Shown here one piece after another: positions 1 through 8,700 of a stretch of DNA of 20,273 nt. Location of the stretch: assembly GCA_039933015.1 (NCBI GenBank), contig JBDTOX010000045.1, positions 1 to 20,273 on the forward strand. The letters run 5' to 3'. Position 1 is the stretch's first letter; each line of letters starts with the position of its first letter. The position numbers and the translations under genes are program-made. Below the pieces are notes generated by a model. That model was not told the DNA's origin, searched no databases, and saw only the letters and a program-made list of their open reading frames with translations. Source of the stretch: JBDTOX01 sp039933015. Lineage in GTDB: Bacteria; Pseudomonadota; Gammaproteobacteria; Burkholderiales; Methylophilaceae.

Positions 1-121
1 TAATGAAAGATTCCAGCGCCAGCGCGCGTTTGCGATTGGCATCGTCTTCCCGCAGCAGATCCTCGCGCAAGGTATCGTCTGGGCGCAGGCTAGCTTCCGG
101 CATCAAATCATCCAGACTCAT
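1..121 (-). CDS. AddA-like UvrD-family helicase/exonuclease, N-terminal fragment
   Basis: Partial gene: only the first 40 codons are inside the window. The reading frame starts at an ATG whose first base is 121 and overlaps the stop of the upstream nuclease gene as ATGA, so the two are translationally coupled. The visible peptide ends with DDANRKRALALESFI, which resembles the stretch just before the Walker A motif in AddA-like helicase-nucleases (there normally followed by an APAGAGKT-type sequence, here beyond the edge). Such proteins form a two-subunit helicase-nuclease with an AddB-like partner that processes double-strand breaks for recombination. The assignment rests on the short match plus the AddB-like neighbour. 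The catalytic motifs cannot be seen, so it could be another UvrD-like helicase. Confidence 0.7.
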   Translation of the reverse strand, partial: MSLDDLMPEASLRPDDTLREDLLREDDANRKRALALESFI

Positions 122-2979
122 GCGGAGGCCTCAGTTTGTTCAAAATATTGCTCGAATTGCAGTTTGCGCTCGGACAATCTCAATAGCGGCTTGACGTCGC
201 AATAATCGAGGTCCTTCTCATCGGCATAGCATACCGCGGCCTCGCCACGCCTGATCTCACCCGCGATTGCCTCCAGACTGATTTTCCAGTGCTGTAACAG
301 GCTGGACCAGTCAGGGAAACGCGCTTCTGGAAACCGCTTACGCGCATTTTCCAGCGCTTCAATACCAGGCAGGATATCGGGCTGTGCTGCTATGCCGATG
401 AATTTGCACTCATCCACGCGCACCTTGGCGAAGCAGACAGCGGCAACCTCGCCGCCTGACAAGGCCAGCGCGGCATAGATAGGTAGCTGCGGCTCGCTAA
501 TGCGGTCTTCCGCCCAGCTATAGTGGCTGATGCTGGCACCAGTCTTGTAATCAATTACGACCAGGCGGCCGTCGTCGAGCGCATCAATACGATCCAGTAC
601 CAGGTCGGCCACTATGCCGCCCACTTCCAGCCGCACGCGCCGTTCGCATTCCTGCACGCTAAAGGCTGCACGCCCCTGTTCAACCTCCAGCCAGATCGCC
701 AGCAAGGCCTGCAAGCGCAGCTTCTCCAGTGCCAGGAACTGCGCCGGCAAGGGCTCTTCCAGCGTCTTGCTGAATAGGCTTACGCCCGCCTCAATAGCCA
801 CGGCTATGGCATTCTGGCGCATGGTTTCATCCATGGCCTGCAGTTCTGCCGAGCCCAGTTGCTTGCCCTCGGCCCCGCTCCAGAAACACTGCAAGACCGC
901 ATGCAACAGGCTGCCACGCGCCATGTCATCCAGCCCGTCTGCGGGCTCGTCCAGCGCACGCGCCCCCAGCCGGAACTGGTAATAAGCCCAGGCTGGGCAG
1001 ATCGCCTGCGCACGCAGTAACCCGGCTCCGCCCAAAACCTGCTCGCCTTCGGCAACAGCCGGGGCAAGCGCATCATGCAGCTTTTGCATGGCAGCAGGCT
1101 GGGCTAATTGTTCAGCCAATGTCGCGACAGCGGGCAGCGTCACCGCTGAGTGCGGGATGCCGCTCAATAGCGGGCTCGGGCGCAATTCCCGTTCACCTTG
1201 CTTGCGCGCCCATGAAAACATGACTAGCGGCGCCGTGTGCAACAGGCGACGGTGTATGGTCTGGGCAAATTCTGCCTGTACCGCGCTGCAGGCATTCGGC
1301 GCATGCGCCTGCCGCTGCGCACTGGCAGGCAACAATGCATTAGGCCGCGCGGGGGGCGGCCAGATATGGTCGTTCATGCCCATGACCCAGATGGCATCGA
1401 GCGGCGCACTGGCTGTTTCCAGCATGCCCATCACCTGTAAGCGCGGCTCGCCTGCTGACTCCGGCTGAAAAATACGTTGCTGACAGAGGTGTGCCAGCCG
1501 TCGCAAGGCTTCGCTGGATGACAATTTGCCTAGCAGATGATCAAGTACGGCAAATTCCTGCAATGCCTCAAGCCACGCTTGCCTGGCCTGGAATTCGTGA
1601 CTGGAAAGCCCGCGCTCCCCGGGCCAGCCTGCACCTTTCAACATCTGGGCAAAAGCCTGGGCCCAAGCTGAAGGCGATTGCTTGCGGGACCAGGCTGCGG
1701 CCTCCGCATTCAGTGCTTCAAGATGCTGCACCAGGCGCATCACACCTGATCCATCTGCGCCCGCTTTACGCGCCAGCCGCAGCATCTGCTCCAGCCGGAT
1801 GGTGCCACCAAGCTTGCGCCGCATGCGTGCTTCGAGGCGAGCCCGCGCATCCGCTTCCGTTATAGCCGCGGACCAGTGCGGGCTACGCAACAGCCAGCCG
1901 CATTCCTGTTGCGCAAGCCGATAACGGCTCACGGCCAGCCGCAGCAAGGCCAGGGCTGTTCCAATCAACGGTTGCAACGGCAGCGGTTCACCCAAAGAGA
2001 AGTCATAGCAGCGCGGTGACTCGGCTAACGCAGGGTGTACCGTCTCAGGATGCAAGGTATCGTCCAGTATCGCCATCAAGCGCGCGCGCAACGCGCCCAG
2101 TTCAGGTACGACAATCGCGATGCGCGCCTCACTATTGGCTGTCAGATGCTGCTGTGCCCATGCAACAGCTGCCCGGCATTCGCCTTCGGCATTATCAAAG
2201 CTTGCCTGCATTGCAGTCGCGGCCTGTGCCAGGCCCATAGCCCAAGTTTCAGCATCATGGCCGCACGCGTTAATGGCGCGCGCAGTGTCTGTAGCCGGCC
2301 CGCTACGACCGCCGAGATGGGGGCTGAAGCAATTCAGCTCAACGTGCACGCCACGCGCAGCCAGGGCATTGAACAGGCGTTGCTCCAGCGGACTGATACG
2401 GTCATAACCCGCCAGGTAAATAGTTTTCGGCAAGCGTCCTGCACCCTTTTCCAGGCAAACGATTTGCGCTTCAAGCAGGCGCGCGGATTCCAGCACCTGG
2501 TATTCATGACAAAGCTGGCGGAAGGCTTCGCGCCAGCGCATGAACTGCCGCGTTTCTTCTGCCTGATAGGCTGCAGCTGGCCAGCTCTGAGGCAAGTCAA
2601 TATTCCATTCCAGCAGCAAGGCATTGGCATCGGCTGCGGATTGCGCCAAGCCTGCACGGTCAAACAGCACCGCTTGTGCGTTATCGGGCATGCATAGATC
2701 AATAGCCCGCTCCCATAACAGACGTTCGGACAAGGCACTTAAAGCCTGCGACGGCAAGGTGCCGGCAGCAATCTCCCCCGCAAGCTGGGCTTGGGTCATG
2801 AGGCCTTGCAGCCACTGCGTCAGGGTCATGGTCGGCAGAGGCTGCCATTGCGTGCGCCCCTGATCGCGTTGCATACGGTTCTGCGCCATTTTCAGGCTGC
2901 GCGCCAGGCGTGCAGTAGAGCAAATAATCGGGGCAAGAGTGTTTTCAGCCATGGCGGCTATTGTAGCTGCTATAGCCAT
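118..2979 (-). CDS. AddB-like PD-(D/E)XK nuclease, probable DNA repair protein
   Basis: A 953-residue protein of the AddB-like family common in beta- and gammaproteobacteria; it should pair with the AddA-like helicase encoded next, with which it overlaps by ATGA. The N-terminus has the RLARSL element seen in these proteins. The C-terminal nuclease domain shows GSLLH (the RecB-type conserved His), then LVLDRIDAL and VIDYKTG (D810, K812), the PD-(D/E)XK core. I chose the ATG at 2979 because GGAG lies 10 bases upstream; a TTG at 3009 and an ATG at 2952 (protein beginning MAENTL) are alternatives, the latter without a visible ribosome site. The Cys that starts the Fe-S staple (ICPAWAYYQF) and one of the C-terminal cysteines (C927) are present, but the two others expected around DLDYC and PLLRL are leucines. 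The iron-sulfur cluster may therefore be absent or altered. Confidence 0.85.
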   Translation of the reverse strand: MAIAATIAAMAENTLAPIICSTARLARSLKMAQNRMQRDQGRTQWQPLPTMTLTQWLQGLMTQAQLAGEIAAGTLPSQALSALSERLLWERAIDLCMPDNAQAVLFDRAGLAQSAADANALLLEWNIDLPQSWPAAAYQAEETRQFMRWREAFRQLCHEYQVLESARLLEAQIVCLEKGAGRLPKTIYLAGYDRISPLEQRLFNALAARGVHVELNCFSPHLGGRSGPATDTARAINACGHDAETWAMGLAQAATAMQASFDNAEGECRAAVAWAQQHLTANSEARIAIVVPELGALRARLMAILDDTLHPETVHPALAESPRCYDFSLGEPLPLQPLIGTALALLRLAVSRYRLAQQECGWLLRSPHWSAAITEADARARLEARMRRKLGGTIRLEQMLRLARKAGADGSGVMRLVQHLEALNAEAAAWSRKQSPSAWAQAFAQMLKGAGWPGERGLSSHEFQARQAWLEALQEFAVLDHLLGKLSSSEALRRLAHLCQQRIFQPESAGEPRLQVMGMLETASAPLDAIWVMGMNDHIWPPPARPNALLPASAQRQAHAPNACSAVQAEFAQTIHRRLLHTAPLVMFSWARKQGERELRPSPLLSGIPHSAVTLPAVATLAEQLAQPAAMQKLHDALAPAVAEGEQVLGGAGLLRAQAICPAWAYYQFRLGARALDEPADGLDDMARGSLLHAVLQCFWSGAEGKQLGSAELQAMDETMRQNAIAVAIEAGVSLFSKTLEEPLPAQFLALEKLRLQALLAIWLEVEQGRAAFSVQECERRVRLEVGGIVADLVLDRIDALDDGRLVVIDYKTGASISHYSWAEDRISEPQLPIYAALALSGGEVAAVCFAKVRVDECKFIGIAAQPDILPGIEALENARKRFPEARFPDWSSLLQHWKISLEAIAGEIRRGEAAVCYADEKDLDYCDVKPLLRLSERKLQFEQYFEQTEASA

Positions 2980-3228
2980 GTTCGATGTACTCCAAAAGCT
3001 GACTTTCAAAGCTGCGCCAGGCTGCTGGTCTTCTTCCTAAAACCCGCCACTGCATTCTTGAATCCGCCTGGCAATTAGTGTGCTGGTTAATCGGCATGCT
3101 GACAGTTTCGCTCATGCGCAATAGCTAAAGCATGGGATGTGCGTGCATGTCATCTATCGCACATTCGAGCATTGGTTCATCATAGCTGCTTGGGCTTTTG
3201 TAATGGCTTAATATGCGCAAGGCTTAAA

Positions 3229-4161
3229 ATGGTTTTACCAGATTTGCAACCTGCCATGACCACCATCACCAAAACACAGCGCCTGCGGTTTGTTATCGTG
3301 GGGTCTGCCAAGGAATGGATACACAAGCGTGCCTCCACCAAGGGTGCTGCACTGGCTTTTTACACCCTGTTTTCGCTGGTACCCATACTAGTGCTGATCA
3401 TTACCGTTGCAGGCCAAATATTTGGTCCAAAAGCTGCCCAGGGTGAGATTTTCTATCAGCTAAAAAGCCTGGTTGGCGCGAGCGGCGCAGAAACTATCCA
3501 GGCGCTGCTGGCTTCAACCCACAACTCGGCACACAGCGGGTTTGCTGCCTTCATAGCAGCTATTGTGCTGGTAATTGCGGCAACCACGGTATTTTCAGAG
3601 CTGAAAGATAGCCTGGATGAGCTATGGTACGTGCCGCAGACGAACCAATCGGGCCTGATGTTGCTAATCAAGAGCCGCCTGCTTGCATTTGGCATGATTC
3701 TGGTGCTCGCGGTTTTGCTTGTGGTTTCTTTGTGCATCAATGCCGCCACGGCCATGCTTGAGAAATATTCCAGCGGCTTCTGGGCAGATATCGCTTTTAT
3801 CGTGTCGCCGGTTTCGCTGATATTTTCATTTTTGGTACTGACCAGCCTGTTTGCCTGTATTTATAAAGTGTTACCCGCCATCAGGATTGCCTGGCGTGAT
3901 GTGTGGGTTGGTGCAATAAGTACTGCTTTATTATTTAATCTGGGCGAGTTCCTGATAGGCATCTATTTAAGCAACAGCAACATATCGAGCAGCTATGGTG
4001 CGGCTAATTCCGTGATTGCGCTGCTGCTATGGGTATATTACTCGGCACAGGTCTTCCTCCTGGGTGCCGCTTTCACGCGTCAATATGCGTTATGGTATGG
4101 CAGCCTTTGCGGTTCTAACGTGGCCCTGAAGCAATTACAGGCGGAGAAGAAGCCTGGCTAG
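3229..4161 (+). CDS. YihY/BrkB family inner membrane protein
   Basis: A 310-residue polytopic membrane protein. The family hallmark is clear: KGAALAFYTLFSLVP in the first membrane segment (about residues 38-52), YKVLP at about 212-216, WRDVWVGA at about 222-229, and SYGAANSVIALLLWVYYSAQ at about 255-274. Hydrophobic segments lie at about 42-62, 104-124, 150-172, 188-212, 226-246 and 262-282, giving roughly six spans. The family was once misnamed ribonuclease BN; its true function is unsettled. The start at 3229 has AAGG six bases upstream; an open frame extends to 3139 but without support. A possible promoter is TTCAT at 3176 with TGTAAT at 3199-3204, spaced 17. The usual GAE near the C-terminus reads GAA here (A281). 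The upstream 250 bp (2980-3228) is a divergent intergenic stretch with no other gene seen. Confidence 0.9.
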   Translation: MVLPDLQPAMTTITKTQRLRFVIVGSAKEWIHKRASTKGAALAFYTLFSLVPILVLIITVAGQIFGPKAAQGEIFYQLKSLVGASGAETIQALLASTHNSAHSGFAAFIAAIVLVIAATTVFSELKDSLDELWYVPQTNQSGLMLLIKSRLLAFGMILVLAVLLVVSLCINAATAMLEKYSSGFWADIAFIVSPVSLIFSFLVLTSLFACIYKVLPAIRIAWRDVWVGAISTALLFNLGEFLIGIYLSNSNISSSYGAANSVIALLLWVYYSAQVFLLGAAFTRQYALWYGSLCGSNVALKQLQAEKKPG

Positions 4162-4188
4162 ATAACCTTGGGCTAGTTTTTATCTAGC
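4157..4188 (+). terminator. AT-rich stem-loop at the end of the yihY/brkB-like gene
   Basis: A perfect 9-bp inverted repeat, GCTAGATAA (4157-4165) and TTATCTAGC (4180-4188), separated by 14 bases. The left arm contains the stop codon of the membrane protein gene. A short T-rich stretch (CCTTTTA) follows a few bases later, so it may be a weak terminator before greB, but the stem is AT-rich and the T tract is not immediate. Confidence 0.35.
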
Positions 4189-4329
4189 GCGCTCCTTTTA
4201 GCCAATCTTGATACAGCAAGCCAAGCACCTTGAGGCGTGATAAACAACTTCACGCAAGTTATGACTTTGCTGCGCCTGAGAGTTAACATAGTGGGTAATA
4301 CAGTCAGCGAAATACCAGTCGATTCCACT

Positions 4330-4830
4330 ATGGCAGACCAGAAAAATTACATTACCCCCGAAGGCCACGCGGCCTTGGAGGCAGAGTTCCAGCACTTGCT
4401 GAAAGTAGAAAGGCCAGAGGTGGTCAGGGTGGTTTCGTGGGCCGCCGGCAATGGCGACCGCTCCGAGAATGGTGATTATATCTACGGCAAAAAACGCCTG
4501 CGCCAGATTGATTCACGCTTACGTTTTTTGATGCAGCGTATGGATCTTGCCGTCATCGTTGACCCCAACCTGCAAATGGGCTTGGAAAAAGTATTCTTCG
4601 GCGCCTGGGTCACCTTGTATTCGCTAGAGCGCGAAACCGACCATACTTACCGCATAGTCGGCCAGGATGAGCTTGAGCCCAGCAAAGGCTACATCAGCTG
4701 GATTTCACCTTTGGCACGCGCCCTGCTCGGCAAACAGCCCGGCGATGTTGTGAAGGTGCAAGCGCCAGGCGGTGAGGAAAGTTATGAAGTGGTCGAAGTA
4801 AGCTACCTGGCGCCAGATCCGGCCGAATAA
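4330..4830 (+). CDS. greB: Transcription elongation factor GreB
   Basis: A 166-residue Gre factor that enters the RNA polymerase secondary channel and stimulates cleavage of backtracked RNA. The N-terminal coiled coil (about 11-76) carries RPEVVRVVSWAAGNGDRSEN, with the acidic tip at D43 and E46, followed by GDYIYGKKRLRQID. The GreB-type C-terminal domain includes KVFFGAWV, FRIVG-like YRIVGQDE, and ISPLARALLGKQPGD. The WAA, RSEN and YGKKRLR spellings fit GreB rather than GreA. E. coli GreB is 158 residues. The start at 4330 gives the normal N-terminus; the frame is open upstream to a GTG at 4237, but that would add 31 residues with no homology. No clear ribosome site precedes 4330. It converges on the metal-efflux operon with a 27-base gap. 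Confidence 0.93.
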   Translation: MADQKNYITPEGHAALEAEFQHLLKVERPEVVRVVSWAAGNGDRSENGDYIYGKKRLRQIDSRLRFLMQRMDLAVIVDPNLQMGLEKVFFGAWVTLYSLERETDHTYRIVGQDELEPSKGYISWISPLARALLGKQPGDVVKVQAPGGEESYEVVEVSYLAPDPAE

Positions 4831-4857
4831 ACGCAAGCAACATCCAGCGCCCTTGGG

Positions 4858-5208
4858 CTAAAGCAGATTGATGCCTAAGCGTTTAAGCGCGAGCGCATAA
4901 ATTACAAACAGCGCCACAGTAAACACGATACTGGCGGTCAGGGCGAGCCAGAAGCTGGTCTTTTCCATAAGATAGGGAAACAGCAAAAACATGGGCAGCG
5001 TCGGCAGTACATACCAAAAGGTGTAGTAAGCGTGGTTGCTAATCTTGCTGGCAGGCTGCTGTTCTATATATAGCCATATCAACGTCAGCACCGTGACCAT
5101 CGGCAGCGCTGCTACAAATCCACCCAGTTTGTCGCTTCTTTTAGCAAATTCGGATACCAGGACCACCACCCCGGCTGTGATCAGGTATTTGAGTATGAGG
5201 TATGGCAT
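4858..5208 (-). CDS. DUF3147 family small integral membrane protein
   Basis: A 116-residue protein with four hydrophobic segments at about 3-20, 30-48, 63-80 and 86-108, and the phrase KLGGFVAALPMVTVLTLIW typical of DUF3147 proteins. The family has no established function. The start is set by AAGG six bases upstream of the ATG at 5208. It lies only 14 bases after the stop of the CusF-like copper-binding protein on the same strand, so it is probably the last gene of the metal-efflux transcript. A role in metal handling is inferred only from that position. No strong terminator is visible between its stop and the convergent greB stop. Confidence 0.85.
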   Translation of the reverse strand: MPYLILKYLITAGVVVLVSEFAKRSDKLGGFVAALPMVTVLTLIWLYIEQQPASKISNHAYYTFWYVLPTLPMFLLFPYLMEKTSFWLALTASIVFTVALFVIYALALKRLGINLL

Positions 5209-5222
5209 GACATGCCTTCCGG

Positions 5223-5570
5223 CTAAGGCGTTTTCTTGTGGATAGAGGTGACAACCAGTGCGCCCTTCACCTGCTCAGCAGTGAATGCAACCATATCCCC
5301 TGCATTAATTCCGTCCAGCATGGCCGCGTCCTTGACCTTGAATTGCATGGTCATACCAGGCATATCAAGGTTCTTGATTGCACCGTGTTTCAGGGTAATT
5401 TTGCCAGTATCTTTGTAAACCTTCCGGACTTCGGCGTCTGTAAATGCTGGCTGGGTGGCACTGGATTTTTCATTTTTTGGCTTGTCCATGCTCGCAGCCA
5501 TAACATTCGAAAATACCGGCGCTGCCAGCAGGCAAGCGGCGCTTAACGCTATTACGGTGGCTAATTTCAT
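5223..5570 (-). CDS. Periplasmic CusF-like copper-binding protein
   Basis: A 115-residue exported protein with a signal peptide (about residues 1-25, ending VMAA) and a C-terminal CusF-type OB fold. CusF binds Cu(I) or Ag(I) through one His, one Trp and two Met spaced H-8-W-3-M-2-M. Here the same spacing gives H62, M70, M73 and M75 (motif LDMPGMTM), so the Trp that caps the metal in CusF is replaced by Met. The start at 5570 has AAAGGA about eight bases upstream; the frame is open to 5633 but without a signal-peptide-like start. It follows the cusA-like remnant and is followed at 14 bases by a DUF3147 gene. It probably delivers copper or silver to an efflux pump. Whether it serves the adjacent CzcA-type pump or the CusCBA pump farther upstream is open. 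Confidence 0.85.
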   Translation of the reverse strand: MKLATVIALSAACLLAAPVFSNVMAASMDKPKNEKSSATQPAFTDAEVRKVYKDTGKITLKHGAIKNLDMPGMTMQFKVKDAAMLDGINAGDMVAFTAEQVKGALVVTSIHKKTP

Positions 5571-5625
5571 TTTTGTTTCCTTTCGGTTTAAATTTTTAAT
5601 GGTTCTGATTTCAGTAATCGCCGGC

Positions 5626-5766
5626 TTACGCAATTTTCTTGCTCAGCAGTGAATAAACCACAGGCAACACCAACAGCAGCGGCTGTCTGCATGCCTCCGC
5701 GGCGATACAGCTTATGGCTGCAGGCCTTGGTCGCAAGACTGCCCCGTTTATCAATGCGGTAGTCTT
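5626..5766 (-). pseudogene. Remnant of the 3' end of a second cusA-type RND pump gene
   Basis: Between czcA and the CusF-like gene, one minus-strand frame reads, without interruption, K-T-TALINGAVLRPRPAA, then ISCIAAEACRQPLL, then LVLPVVYSLLSKKIA and a TAA stop (5626-5628). It aligns collinearly with the C-terminus of the intact CusA in this window: ALMEGAVLRVRPKAM, then AMSRIAAPM, then PLLSLFVLPAAYMLLGRRI and stop. About 23 residues are missing after RP, and a few more after IAA. The DNA matches too: both carry a GCGGCGATAC block followed by CT(C/T)ATGGCT, and GCAGCGG next to CTGTC. There is no start codon or ribosome site, and an in-frame TAA lies just before it (5767-5769), one base before the czcA stop. 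It is a non-functional tail of a lost RND gene. Confidence 0.75.
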
Positions 5767-5771
5767 TTATG

Positions 5772-8700
5772 TCAGACAGTGCCAAGCCTGGCCCGGCGAT
5801 GAACCAAGGCATACAGCAATGGCAGCACCAGTAGCGTCAGCAGCGTTGATGAAAGGATACCGCCAATCACCACGGTAGCCAAAGGCCGCTGCACTTCGGC
5901 ACCTGTGCCTGTTGCAATGGCCATGGGGATAAAGCCCAATGATGCAACCAATGCCGTCATCAGGATCGGGCGCAGGCGCGTCAATGCACCTTCTTCAATG
6001 GCTGCAGGCAGCGGCTTGCCCTCCTCCCTGAGCGAGCGGATAAAGCTGATCATGACCAGGCCATTAAGCACTGCCACCCCGGATAATGCAATGAATCCAA
6101 CGCCTGCCGAGATGGAAAGCGGTATGCCACGTAACCAGAGCGCCAGCACGCCGCCGGTAAGGGCAAAAGGGATGCCGGTAAACACGATCAGCCCATCCCT
6201 GAAGTTGCCGAACATGGCGTAAAGCAGCATGAACACGAGCAACAAAGCCAGCGGAATCACTAATTCCAGTCGTTTGGTGGCTGATTGCAGTTGTTCAAAT
6301 GTGCCGCCCCAAGTCAGCCAGTAACCTGCCGGGATCTTTACTTCCTGCTGCATACGTTGCTGCGCCTCCGCGACATAAGAACCAATATCGCGGTCTCGTA
6401 CATTGGCCGTGACTACTACCCTGCGTTTTCCATTCTCACGACTGAACTGGTTAGCCCCTGGTGCAATATCCAGGGTTGCAACTTCGCCAAGCTGCAGATA
6501 CACCGCCTGCGCGCGCTCACTTGTAGCTGGCAAACGTAATGGCAGTTGCCTGAAAGCCGTCAGGTCGGCTCTGATGTTTTCCGGCAGGCGCACAATGATG
6601 TTAAAGCGGCGGTCTCCCTGAAACACTGCGCCTGCTTCCCGCCCGTTAATGGCGATAGACACCGCTTGTTGTACGTCGTCTACATTGACCCCGAGGCGCG
6701 CAATCTTTTCACGGTCGATTTTGACGGTCAGAACAGGCAAGCCCGTGGTTGGTTCGACCTTCACATCTTCGCCTCCCTGAGTGCTGGAGAGTATTTTTGA
6801 GATTTCTTCTGCGGTTGCGTTCATTACCTCCATATCGTCACCGAAAACCTTGACCGCAATATCGCTGCGCACACCGGAAATAAGCTCATTAAAGCGCATC
6901 TGGATCGGTTGGGTAAATTCATAGTTATTGCCTGGCACAGTGCTCACTGCCCGCTGCATTTTGGCAATCAGCTCATTCTTGGTCATGCCCGGGTCCGGCC
7001 AGTCTGATCTGGGTTTGAGTATGATGAAGTTATCCGCCACGCTGGGCGGCATGGGGTCTGTGGCAATCTCAGCGGTACCCAGCTTGGCGAAAATCTTGTC
7101 CACTTGCGGGAACTGCTGGATGGTATGTTCCAGTTCTTTTTGCATCTGGATAGCCTGACTGAGGCTGGTACCGGGGATACGCAATGCGTGCAGCGCAATG
7201 TCGCCTTCATTCAAGCTAGGTATAAACTCACTGCCCATGCGGCTTGCCAACAGCCCGCTGAGCGCTATGGACACCACTGCAATGGTCAGCACCAGCGCTT
7301 TGTTTAACATGGACCAATACAACACGGGTTTATATAGCTGCTTTGCCCAAGAGATGAGCATGTTGTCTTTTTCGCTGACGGTGCCAGTTACAAACAAGGC
7401 CACAGCAGCCGGGACAAAGGTAATGGACAACAGCATGGCACCCACCAATGCCGTCACCACAGTGAATGCCATCGGATGGAACATCTTGCCCTCTATGCCG
7501 CTCAGCGCAAATATTGGCAGGTATACGACCATGATGATGAGCTGGCCGAAAATCAACGGCCTTCTGGCTTCACCTGCCGCCGCGAACACTTCATCCAGGC
7601 GCTCCTCTCTGCCAAGGGGACGGCCAAGTTTCATTTGTGCATGCGCAAGGCGTCGCATGCAGTTTTCCACTATCACTACGGCCCCATCGATGATGATGCC
7701 GAAATCAAGCGCACCCAGGCTCATCAGATTGGCACTTACCTTGTTGCTGACCATGCCGGTAAAGGTGAACAGCATGGAAAGGGGGATGATCAGCATGGTA
7801 ATGATGGCTGCACGGATGTTGCCAAGAAAGACAAAAAGCACCGCAATCACCAGCAATGCCCCTTCCACCAGATTCTTTTTGACCGTATTGATCGCCTTGT
7901 CGATCAATATCGTACGGTCATAAACCGTTGTTGCGATGACACCGGCGGGTAGGGTGCGGTTGATCTCTTGTAGGCGTTTCTCCACTGCGGCTGAGACCGT
8001 ACGGCTGTTCTCGCCTATTAGCATGAACACGGTACCAAGCACCACCTCCCGGCCATTTTCAGTAGCCGCTCCATTGCGCAGGTCGTTACCGATCTGCACC
8101 TGGGCCAGGTCTTTTATCCTGACAGGCACCCCGGACTGGGTGCTGACCACGATGTTGCCTATATCCTCCAGGCCGGCAACCTGTCCAGGAATGCGTATCA
8201 GGTATTGTTCACCTGATTTCTCGATATACCCCGCACCGACATTGGCATTATTGCGCTCCAGTGCTTCAACCAGATCGTTCAAGGCCAATCCTCGCGCAAC
8301 CAGGCGATCAGGATAAGGTGCAACCTGATATTGCTTGACGTAACCGCCCACCGTATTGATCTCATTCACACCGGGTACATTGCGTAATTGCGGCTTGATA
8401 ATCCAATCCTGAATTTCGCGCAAATCCATGGAACTGTAAGGCGTGCCGTCAGCTTTTAGTGCGCCTTCCCTGGCTTCCACTGTCCACATGACTATCTCGC
8501 CAAGGCCGGTTGAAGTAGGGCCCATCGCCGGCAGGATGCCGGGAGGAAGCTGCTCTTTGGCCTGCTGGATACGCTCATTGACAAGCTGGCGGGCAAAATA
8601 GATATCCGTACCTTCTTTGAATACGATAGTGACCTGAGACAAGCCATAACGGGAGATTGAGCGGGTCTGTTCCAACCTGGGCAACCCGGCCATGATGGTC

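Noticed and set aside
4831..4857. A possible shared terminator (GCCC-TT-GGGC) between the convergent greB and DUF3147 genes.
   Set aside because: The stem is only four base pairs with a two-base loop and no T run.
5588..5812. A 74-codon minus-strand open frame over the czcA-cusF junction.
   Set aside because: It overlaps the end of czcA in another frame and has no family match; the RND-like remnant is in a different frame of the same strand.
7198..7923. A 241-codon plus-strand open frame.
   Set aside because: It is antisense to czcA and rich in Ser, Thr and Met, as expected for the complement of a transporter gene.
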